Source: Strigamia acuminata
Lineage: Eukaryota; Arthropoda; Chilopoda; Geophilomorpha; Linotaeniidae
DNA: 27,715 nucleotides
Assembly: GCA_949358305.1 (NCBI GenBank)
Contig: CASHSZ010000039.1
Location: 1 to 27,715 of the forward strand
Reading direction: 5' to 3'
A program made the position numbers and the translations under genes. Of the stretch, positions 19,568-27,715 are shown piece after piece; within the stretch, counting starts at the first letter, position 1; each line of letters opens with the position of its first letter. The notes under the pieces are model-generated. The model was not told the DNA's origin. It made no database searches and was given only the letters and a program-made list of their open reading frames with translations.

Positions 19568-20860
19568 AAACATGTTGTTTATGATAGTGAAGAACTTCAG
19601 TGAGCAAAGGTTTTTATTTTTAAATTTTAGTCATTGCTGCACAGCTTAGGTAGGACAAACCTGTAGTACTGTATATCAGATTAAATTGGAAGACTCATTT
19701 TTCGATTCCATTTGTAGTTTTGAATTTTTATGTCATTTTTCTGTCCTTATCTTGTTATTATATAAAGACATATGTCCACCTTTTGTTCTGTATAAAACAT
19801 TTACACATAATCAATTTAATAATACGCTGGACTAATTGCCTTTTGAAAATTTGACAAATATGTTATCAATTACGATTCTAGTAAAGGGTGTCCCAAAAAT
19901 AACGCAAGATATGAATTAACCGCCATTTGTGCAGTAAATTGTTGGCAACCCTGAAACAACAACGATTTGTGTGATGAATTCTGTCTGTTGGAGGACCCCA
20001 AGCTTAATTTGGCGAGGACGTGTTGCTTTTTATTGTTTTGGCAATAATGTTTGACTTAAACGCGAGGTGGATTAAGGCTTCAACCCTTAATCTACACACT
20101 TAGTCCAATGGAAATCTTCAAATACAATAAGAATTCGAAAATACTGTGAAAACTAGAGTGTTTCACAAGTGGGGGAACGCGCGTCAGTGCACAGAGTTGT
20201 GCAGATAATCCAACATCGAAGCGGCGCTTTTGGACATGAGATTGGATGACGCGCGGTCGGAAGTCTGGTTTTACCCTAAGTTCTTTATTTTGCACATGTA
20301 AACCCCATAAAATGTCGCAATTTCTTTGAATGCAAAGCATGTTTTATTTCGACCAAGAAGAAAATCATCAGATAAGTTAAAATTTCAATCTGCTTTCAAC
20401 AAAAATTACTTTATTAAAATTGCGAGAATTAAAAAATAATCCATAAACTACTATCTAGGTAATTCAACGCTTCACTTCATGTCTCAATTTATGAATTGAA
20501 CTTTTGTGTACAGTATGTTGAAAGTAGCTTAATTTCATTGCCTGCACGCAATAATGTATTTATTTTCACATTTTCTTGACTTGATGACTTGTTTGCGTTT
20601 ACGTTAATTAGTGTAAGTGTCAGCGTACAATTTACTTGAACTTGCAGTTTATCAGGTACAAAAAAAATGTATACATTCAAGCAAATTTTTTTCTGTATTT
20701 ACCTAATTATTAAAGTCAAAAGGCCGTCCAGTGACTAACGAAATATATTGTACACATTTGTCATCACTTAAGGGATTAAAAAACCAAAATTATTCGTCAG
20801 AATACAAAATGTGGCATTTTAATTAAAAGTCGGCTGAAAATTGTTCCTCAATTATCTCTC
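19568..20860. other. AT-rich intergenic region between the two DEG/ENaC loci
   Basis: AATAAA overlaps the end of the upstream gene (19562-19567). The region has no exon chain. It holds a likely transposon remnant (19886-20345) and otherwise AT-rich sequence leading to a TATA box at 20861. Confidence 0.5.
19886..20345 (-). mobile_element. Possible decayed mariner-superfamily transposon end
   Basis: The + strand begins GGGTGTCCCAAAAATAACGC, a form typical of terminal repeats in an IS630/Tc1/mariner-type group. On the - strand a short frame near 20340-20250 reads CDILWGLHVQNKE, which loosely resembles the LWG.. stretch near the end of those transposases. The other terminal repeat was not found, so the copy is truncated. 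Weak call. Confidence 0.35.
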
Positions 20861-20900
20861 TATAAAAGTGACACTAATCACCATCTATCACAGACAGTTC
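20861..20900 (+). promoter_or_regulatory. Candidate core promoter of the fused DEG/ENaC gene
   Basis: TATAAAAG at 20861-20868 is followed about 30 bp later by CACAGACAGTTCGTGCG, a plausible initiator region with ACAGTTC near 20894. It lies about 660 bp upstream of the start codon, in the correct orientation. A 5' UTR intron is possible but was not defined. Confidence 0.45.
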
Positions 20901-21419
20901 GTGCGATTGAACATACACACGTGCGGTGTCTTAATTTGTCATTATCATTTTCTTTTTCTTGCTATTCATTGTACCGTATTAAAACCACAAAAGTAATTTA
21001 TAAAGTATGATAGAAATGTAATGTGTTCCTTACGATGTGATGGAGTTGGATTGTTGTTGTTAATGGAGTACGAACACTCCAAAATATGCTTAGTATGTGA
21101 CCCGTATAAGTTTTTTCCCGGTTAATTTCTATTTCGTTGTTTTGAATGGCAAACTAAACTACAAATTGTAAATCGATAAACCTCATTAATGGTTCAGGAA
21201 GTGAATTAACGGTGAAAGAAAGTGAAGGAATAATTTCAAAAATTATAGATATTAGTTAGAACTTTGCATTAAAAAGATACAAGTTGCACGCAAATAAATA
21301 AGATTCGCTAAATGATCAACTACGATTTACAGTTGTTTATTAGTGTGTTTTGGTTCTCAGACTAACAGGACGTAAAAATTTATTATTCATTTTTATTAAG
21401 CTGATTTTGAAAGTGTAAA

Positions 21420-21443
21420 ATGGCATTCATTTATGAGGCTTAA
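21420..21443 (+). other. Seven-codon upstream ORF with a copy of the gene start
   Basis: The sequence around ATGGCATTCATTTATGAG (21420) closely resembles that around the main start, ATGACATTCATTTGGATT (21560), including the preceding AAGTGTAAAA. It reads MAFIYEA and stops, so if transcribed it is a short upstream ORF or a relic of a start-region duplication. Confidence 0.45.
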
Positions 21444-21559
21444 CAAAAAGCGCCGTGACCCAGGGGAAGATTCATAATAATCTACTTGTAAATCAGTATC
21501 GTATGTACATTTTAAAAATCATAGAAAGTTATTGAACTGTAATTTAGGAAGTGTAAAAA

Positions 21560-24500
21560 ATGACATTCATTTGGATTGACACGAAGCTTCGTTCTAAAAT
21601 TTACAAAATAGTGAATAAATTCAGGACCGATAATCATCAACTACCAGATGATTACCAAATATTGGTTGATTCCATGCGTTCGATTTACGTCCGCGGATTG
21701 TGGTTTTGCGTAGTATTTGCTTGCTTACTCGGTAGCTGCTATCAAATAACAGACAGAGTTCTTTATTACGTGTCAGCTCCAACAGCCGTTGACATTCGAA
21801 TTGGTAGTTTGCAGCCGCTCAAATTTCCTACTATTGATGTCTGTTCAGGTGAAAGTGACTACGTACTTGATTTATTTAAGGAAAGCGTTGACCCATTAGC
21901 TTGTTATTTTCCACTTATAAAAATTTGGACTATGAACGAAGGCGACGAAGTTGACATTTTGAAAGTGTGGACTTATAAGAACGAATCTCTCATATTGGAT
22001 ACACTTGATGCAACAGACGTAAGTTGTTTGAATAATTTACTAATAGATTTAATACTTAATAAATTTTTCGGCTGTTTAGTAAATGTTTAGAAATAATAAA
22101 ATGATATTTTCACATTTTTTCGGTAGAATCTTCATTTAAAAGTTTTACGAAAATCGTTTTATAAATCTCTTTATGGTCAGTGCACCAGAGTGGAAATAAC
22201 CAGTTAAGTATACGAATTTAATGTTTGGATTAGGCAATATATAAACTAAACCACAAAATCGTTTTAAAATGTTTAATTCTGTAAAACAAAGTAATCAGTT
22301 TTATTCAATTTGAGTAAAATTTTAATTGATTTATGCAGGAAAATTAGAAGGGAAAATGTTAAAGGGTGAACTTTTAATGAAGTTACGTAAATCAAAGCGA
22401 TGCAATCCATCTATGCCAATGGTAATATTTTTTTTTGGATGTTATATGTTAAATTTATTACCGTAATTTGTCTAGGTTGCAGTACAGGACAAAGTTGATT
22501 TTGCATTGGTTCTTCCAGTATTAACTGGATATTTTTATGATTTGGAACTCATCTTCAAATCAGTAAGCAAATTTTCTAAGCATTAGTAATATTGGCATAC
22601 TAAAATACTAATTTAACATGGTTTGCAATAATGTTTTATTTTAATTTATGTATTTAAAACAGTACTATTTCAGTAGTACACGCAATCATCCGTGTGTTAC
22701 GAATGAAGAATTTACTAAATGTTACAAAAATTGTATGAAGAAGAGACTCTCTGAAGCTAAATGCAAGTCAGTTCAGTGCAGCAAATAATTCAATTAACAA
22801 ATATAAATTAATCTAAATCATTAATACGTCGTATTTGTTTAGGCTGCCCTTCGTAGATCAAAATATTAAACTACCAACTTGCAATAGTTCTGATCTTATA
22901 AATGCAGAAAATAGTTATTTCAATGCTTTCAAGACTATCCTGATTCCTAAAGTATACACCGTATGCAATTGCACGCCAACTTGCAGCCAATACACCTACG
23001 CTTTTCGGCCTTCTATCACTGCAGCAGATGATACTCGCATAAAAGTTTCACTGCATCAAATCGAAATGTCCATATCTCAGCGATTAGCCTACGATGGAAT
23101 CAGTTTATTAACGGATATTGGTGGAAACTTGAGTTTATTCATGGGTTTGTCAACGCTGTCAATTATTGATATTCTTCAACAAATCATCTTGTGGGTAAAC
23201 AGAGGAAAAAAGATGAAAAAACTGGATCGAATGGAAGCTAAGATTTTCAAAATATACACAGCCAGCATAAGAGAAGCTAAAGTAAGAAATGCTAAACTGG
23301 AACAATCAGCCAAAACACTGCATAATTCCAAGACCAATTACATGTGGTACATAACGCTATTTCTGTGTCTTGCTTTGGCAATATTTATGATTCAAGAACG
23401 TGCATCTTATTGTTTTAAACATCCTACTCGTAATATTGTGCAATTGGAGTTTTTACACAATATAACATTTCCAACAATAACTATTTGTGGAGAAACCTCA
23501 AAATTTATTCAACGTACGGAGAAACATATACGTAAACATAAGCTTAACATTACCAGATGTGAAGTGGAATTACTAGATTTATATTTGCCAGACAAGTTGA
23601 CTTTGGAAAAATTGTGGGAGAGTACACAGTTTGCTCCCACTGATACTGCAAATCAAGTCAAGGTAAACCTTATTGTTTACATCACCATAATGTAACGAAA
23701 AGAGAGAGATTTTATTTCTTCTACAGCGGCATGCCTATCCAAGACACGATTAGTGGCACCCAAGCACATACTACTCAAACCCAGGTGTAAGTGGTCACCT
23801 CTTTTCAGTATGTAATCAAAATTTTTATTTCAAGTTTTTCAGGTTTAGTGTAATAAATAAATAAATTTGCACATGAGGGTTGAAAAATACACTGAATTTA
23901 CTTTAATTCAAAAAAAAAAAACCAAAATAAAGAAATAAAAAAAAAAGTTATGACTGATTTCAGTTGTGTCACTTGCCTCAAATGAAAGTGGTCACTGCAC
24001 TACTTGACTCATGTGAAAGTGGTCAAGTCATTTTAATATCTTGTAACATCTCCTTTAGCATTAATTACTGCCTGAATACGGTCAGGCATGGTTTCTATTA
24101 GTTCTTGACAATATTCTGGAGTGATCGAGTCCCACACTTCGTCAAAACCTACGTGTGATGGGTTTGGAAAACTGAGCAAATGAGTTGACTTTATGTTTAG
24201 AATCATTTTCCAACATTAAATTAAGGGTTTCATGGACCAATATACTTATGAAAAAGTATTGGAGGGTTGTTATGCTTTCATTTGCAGATAATAAACTGCC
24301 TTTGACATGGATATTTCAGCAGGAAAATGATTCTAAACATAAAGTCAACTCATTTGCTCAGTTTTCCAAACCCATCACACGTAGGTTTTGACGAAGTGTG
24401 GGACTCGATCACTCCAGAATATTGTCAAGAACTAATAGAAACCTTGCCAGACCGTATTCAGGCAGTAATTAATGCTAAAGGAGATGTTACAAGATATTAA

Positions 24501-25154
24501 AATGACTTGACCACTTTCACATGAGTCAAGTAGTGCAGTGACCACTTTCATTTGAGGCAAGTGACACAACTGAAATCAGTCATAACTTTTTTGTTTATTT
24601 CTTTATTTTGGTTTTTTTTTTTTTGAATTAAAGTAAATTCAGTGTATTTTTCAACCCTCATGTGCAAATTTATTTATTTATTACACTAAACCTGAAAAAC
24701 TTGAAATAAACATTTTGATTACATACTGAAAAGAGGTGACCACTTACACCTGGGTTTGAGTAGTATAAGCGTTACAACCCCAGTAACAGTTTAACCCTTC
24801 CTCTTTTCCGGCATTGTTTATAAATTCAGAAGTGGAATGATGATCGAACAAAGTGGTTGATTTGTTCACCGCATCAAAGTAAAAGAAGTAATGGTATAAT
24901 AGGGGTAGATTGGGACGAGGGCGCTTTAAATTGTACATTGGATTGTTACGCTTCAGCATAAATAAACTACTTATAATTGCCTGTCACATCTCAGTACAAT
25001 ATTGCAGTTGATCGTTTATGAAGCAGTGGTTTTCTTGTCAAATATTGAATTAATGTGCTTTACTATTTGCAGCAAGTACTCCGAATTGAATTTTTACGAC
25101 CAAATCAATCATACGTACCAACTCCTTGCGGAAACTGTCTTCACTACAGATTTG
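21560..25154 (+). CDS. Fused two-module DEG/ENaC channel (partial, 3' end beyond window)
   Basis: Exons are 21560-22018, 22127-22202, 22339-22421, 22476-22562, 22663-22766, 22843-23662 and 25073-25154, all GT-AG with agreeing phases (570 codons so far). Module 1: TM1 about residues 46-64, post-TM1 motif FPTIDVC (89-95), YGQC (169-172), Cys-rich exon (236-269), CNCTPTC (311-317), and TM2 about 355-387 with LLTDIGGNLSLFMGLS, which contains the G-x-S filter (GLS). In the same exon a Lys-rich linker of about 48 residues leads to module 2: TM1 at 437-454 and FPTITIC (479-485), the family hallmark, then in the next exon CGNCLHYRF (562-570). Both linker ends are predicted cytosolic, so the topology fits. 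The usual His-Gly gating motif before TM1 reads RG in module 1 and HN in module 2. The family forms trimeric Na+ channels in the plasma membrane. The remaining exons should lie downstream, past the LTR element in the next intron. Confidence 0.82.
23771..24763. mobile_element. Foldback element with 441-bp inverted arms, Tc1-derived
   Basis: The left arm 23771-24211 and right arm 24322-24763 are inverted copies that differ at only a few positions plus one indel, separated by a 110-bp loop. Termini read CTACTCAAACCCAGG and its complement, each flanked by TA (23769-23770 and 24764-24765), the target duplication of Tc1/mariner elements. The right half plus loop carries the 3' half of a Tc1-type transposase gene; the left arm is the same DNA inverted. 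It sits in the intron between the last two visible exons of the fused channel gene. Non-autonomous. Confidence 0.92.
24215..24500 (+). pseudogene. Tc1-type transposase C-terminal fragment
   Basis: Read in more than one frame: a segment in the loop reads VVMLSFADNKLPLTWIFQQ, then ENDSKHKVNSF, corresponding to the FQQDND-PKH region around the second catalytic Asp of DD34E transposases, here with Glu in place of the first Asp of the NDxKH block context. After a frame break, DEVWDSITPEYCQELIETL and a C-terminal AVINAKGDVTRY end at TAA 24498-24500, typical of the family terminus. The catalytic Glu region is deleted. It is inactive. Confidence 0.75.
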
Positions 25155-25274
25155 GTAAATAATACAATTTTAAAAATACAATATTTTATCGATCAATAGT
25201 TGCGGCTCTTATTCAAAACTGCCATTTTTGTCAGCAATTACAATTTCGGTTTTTCGTTTGTTACATTTGTTTAA
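25155..25274. other. Intron start and inverted repeat before LTR
   Basis: GTAAAT donor at 25155, then AT-rich intron. An 11-bp inverted repeat, CGTTTGTTACA (25255-25265) and TGTAACAAACG (25275-25285), straddles the proposed LTR start. Confidence 0.45.
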
Positions 25275-25993
25275 TGTAACAAACGAAGTCTGAACGTCAC
25301 AAACGAAGTGTACGTTGTTGTGATCTCAAATGTTCCTTTTATTTGGAATATTTGGAGTATAAGAAATTAATAATTTAATCTATTTAATGTGTTAAATAAA
25401 TTGTTTTACAGTCCCTTTAATTATTTAGAAATAGTAGAAATTGGTAATTTAAGGAATCAATTTATTTTAGTGTTTTTAATGAATTATTTGTTAAAATAAT
25501 TACATATTTTTTGCTTGCTTGTGCAAATAAAATACTCATTTTATTTGCAATTGCCAAGTGCTTTCGGCTGTTAAACAGAAGCCGTTAGGACTGCCATGGC
25601 AACCTAACTGCCAAATTGGGGGGTTGCTATGGCCAGCTCCTAATTTGCACCGTTGCTGGGCACGAAGTGTGCCAGGTGCATGCCACGCATGCGCACTCGA
25701 CCGATTTTCCGGCCAAAGTTTGAGTAATAAATTCGTTTATTACTCACTCTTTGCCTCCTCCTCACACCGTTCACACCGACACAGCTTTGTTCAACCAAAC
25801 CAACACTGTTTTGTCCGTGATCCGTGAGTAATTGCAAAGTTTCATCCGATTTGCTTGATGCCAATCCACATCAAGTGACTCCTTCCCGGACGACGAAGTC
25901 GACGTGCAACGGACCGAGCAACCGTTGTTTCCGCCGCCGCCCGAAGATAAACGTACACACGCCATCGTAGACCGACGCCTGGAAGACGCCAAG

Positions 25994-26152
25994 CTGACGA
26001 GGGACGACGCGCGCCAAGCCGACGAAACCTCGACGCTAGCCACCGACGACGGTAATTCGATCAACATACGTTGAAGATCGACGCCAGCCAGCCGCCGAGT
26101 TGACGAGGGACGACGCGCGAAAGCCGACGAAACCTCGACGCTCGACCTGCCG
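25994..26152 (+). repeat. 106-bp direct repeat in the LTR
   Basis: TGACGAGGGACGACGCGCG occurs at 25995 and 26101, each followed by AAGCCGACGAAACCTCGACG. The block is strongly CpG-rich compared with the AT-rich flanks. A second short duplication, AAAAAACCCCTAGACAC, lies near 26607 and 26636. Confidence 0.85.
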
Positions 26153-26803
26153 ACGACGATAATTTGCCGAGAAGAAACGGACCTGAAAACCGAATTCGAC
26201 AGTGCGAACTACGCCAGTTGGACTCGTGAGTTTTCAACGGAGAATTTCCCGTTTCAACTCGAGGGTTCACACCTCGTATTCTCCACCCCGGCCTGGCTAT
26301 TTAGCTGGCCACGATTCTGGCTCCACAGCCGAATCACATCGCGAAATCTCACGATTCCGCGCCCGTTTGTGTGCATTTGCACCAATTTTCACGGCGATTC
26401 GTTGCCGCCATTTTCTCAACCTATTGTTTCCGCGCGCGCGAACAATTCCATTGTTCTCGCGCCTTTCTCTTCTTTCCTTGTTTAACTTTATCAATATTCA
26501 TTTAATTATTCATTTATCCCTTGTATTTATATTACTCCTTAATTTTAACGTTAATAAAACTGTTTATCCTTTTTTAAATTACTTGTTATTATTGCATTTG
26601 CTACCAAAAAACCCCTAGACACAAAAACCACAGCCAAAAAACCCCTAGACACCAACTTAACTGCCAAACCCGATAGAAGACCTTTTACGGCATTCAACTG
26701 CTTTCCACAGGTTGAATACCGGGACCTTTTGCATTGAATTAGATTAATATTCTGTGCAATTATTATTATCATATATTTTGGGAACATCCAGGAACGCAAC
26801 ACT

Positions 26804-26821
26804 TGGGGGCCCGTCCGGGAT
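26804..26821 (+). promoter_or_regulatory. Primer binding site, tRNA-Pro type
   Basis: TGGGGGCCCGTCCGGGAT differs at one position (C for T at position 8) from the well-known site complementary to the 3' end of tRNA-Pro used by gammaretroviruses. That change would still allow a G-U type pair or match a variant tRNA. It follows the LTR end by two bases. Confidence 0.85.
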
Positions 26822-26962
26822 TATCCCAATTTTTAGAATTTTTAGAATTTAAAGTAAGATTAAAAAATTAAAAAATCTTGTTTTTCCCCATTTTAGTATT
26901 TTTTACCTATTTTTCTAACTTTCCTATCATCTTTCTTCTCTTTTTGTAACATTCTTGCCATC

Positions 26963-27715
26963 ATGCCTAAGTTACATGATGAAGTCCCTTCGCCAATTGA
27001 GGGAAGGACGTATAGTCGTCCAATAGTCGGGTCTAACTGCCCACAAGGTGCCCAAACTCGGCGCAGTAGTTTTCCAAAGGAAGTAACGGCTAAACGCTCA
27101 GCCGAAACTCGATTGGAAATCGCCGAAGCCGAGATATCGGCTGAAATTTCACTTGATGCGAAAAAACGTTCATTTCAAAAATTCAAAAATGTTTCAACGG
27201 ATCGTGAAATGGATGCTGAAACAAAAAGGAGTATTGACAAAGTAAATGATCGTACTCAACCACGCACCTCGACTCCAAGACAAAGATATGAATTTCCTCA
27301 GCGGTCACCAGAGTTTGAAGCGCTCGTTGCCGAAGTTCTCCTCGTAGATCCAGACGCGGCCGAGAAAATTCGCCTAGCCACGATCAATTTTGAAAGCGAA
27401 CAATTTGTCGATGAAATGGATTATCGAATAGAGACATTAGCATTCGAAATGGAACTAACTCGTGACCGATTGAATTTATCACAAGCCAAACTCGTTTTAA
27501 ATAAACATTGTGCGGCCGAGGAAAATGCAAATGAAAGTGCCGAAATTGAAGAATTGGAAAGAACAAGCAGAGAGCTTGACGAAACTAAACAAGCTCTAGA
27601 CGAAGAAATTTGTAATAGAACTAAAGCCCGCGAATTGGAACTTCAAGAAATAGCCAATCTGCGACAAGTGCGTACAAAGAATTTATCCCACCGTGAGGAC
27701 GAATCCTTCACCTTA
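26963..27715 (+). CDS. First ORF of the LTR element (Gag position), partial, coiled-coil rich
   Basis: Open for 251 codons from the ATG at 26963 to the end of the window without a stop. An in-frame TAA at 26915-26917 and no other ATG between fix the start. The first 60 residues are Pro/Arg-rich. Residues about 40-90 and 140-250 are rich in Glu, Lys, Ala and Leu with heptad-like spacing, and predict long alpha-helical coiled coils. No zinc knuckle or major homology region is reached. Its position after the primer site argues for Gag. Long coiled coils at the N-terminus are unusual for many LTR elements though known in some retrovirus groups. Intact in what is seen, so the element could be young. 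Confidence 0.7.
   Translation, partial: MPKLHDEVPSPIEGRTYSRPIVGSNCPQGAQTRRSSFPKEVTAKRSAETRLEIAEAEISAEISLDAKKRSFQKFKNVSTDREMDAETKRSIDKVNDRTQPRTSTPRQRYEFPQRSPEFEALVAEVLLVDPDAAEKIRLATINFESEQFVDEMDYRIETLAFEMELTRDRLNLSQAKLVLNKHCAAEENANESAEIEELERTSRELDETKQALDEEICNRTKARELELQEIANLRQVRTKNLSHREDESFTL

Larger units (their letters stand above)
25275..27715 (+). mobile_element. 5' end of a second LTR retroelement
   Basis: A probable 5' LTR (about 25275 to 26801, left edge uncertain) ends in CAACA, followed by CT and a primer binding site at 26804-26821, an AT-rich leader, and an open first ORF from 26963 past the window edge. AATAAA sites at 25726-25731 and 26551-26556 are candidates for the LTR poly(A) signal. 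No RT or integrase is reached before the window ends. It is in the same direction as the host channel gene and apparently inside its intron. Confidence 0.7.

Noticed and set aside
22835-23695. Separate gene starting at the Met of the 286-codon frame
   Set aside because: The Met lies in the intron before the acceptor at 22841-22842; splice phases link the exon to upstream channel exons.

Overview
Eukaryotic nuclear DNA from an invertebrate animal. Genes are split by short T-rich GT-AG introns, poly(A) signals (AATAAA) follow stop codons, and there are DEG/ENaC ion-channel genes, a TK1-type thymidine kinase, Tc1-type transposon debris and LTR retroelements. The species cannot be named from the sequence; an ecdysozoan-like animal is a guess from the channel family and gene compactness.

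The window has two halves of different texture. Positions 1 to about 13,600 are CpG-rich, with abundant (TTTA)n tracts and small genes: gene A (535-1578, +, six exons with 26-codon repeat exons), an intronless thymidine kinase (1746-2303, -) convergent with gene A, gene B (4907-5956, +, again with 78-nt repeat exons), the last exon of gene C (8679-8960, +) and a three-exon zinc-binding protein gene (9164-9712, -) convergent with gene C. Between them lie at least seven copies of one repeat family (3343-4640, 6301-7860, 10460-13145). Three of these copies form a recent tandem array with a period near 590-600 bp.

From about 13,600 onward the sequence is AT-rich and CpG-poor. It opens with a 5'-truncated LTR-type element. 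This has a CCHC zinc-knuckle Gag end, then a 555-residue ORF of unknown function with a membrane segment and two families of internal tandem repeats, then a polypurine tract and a probable 3' LTR. Next come two DEG/ENaC loci in the same orientation. The first (17574-19567) is the C-terminal part of a channel with one in-frame stop before TM2. The second (21560-25154 and beyond) is a spliced gene. In it, one complete channel module (TM1, Cys-rich ectodomain, TM2) runs in the same exon, through a cytosolic linker of about 48 residues, into the TM1 of a second channel module. This predicts a covalently fused two-subunit DEG/ENaC protein.

The introns of these channel genes hold a 993-bp foldback element with 441-bp near-perfect arms derived from the end of a Tc1-type transposon, a possible solo LTR, and at the right edge the 5' end of a second LTR retroelement with a tRNA-Pro-type primer binding site and an open, coiled-coil-rich first ORF that runs off the window.
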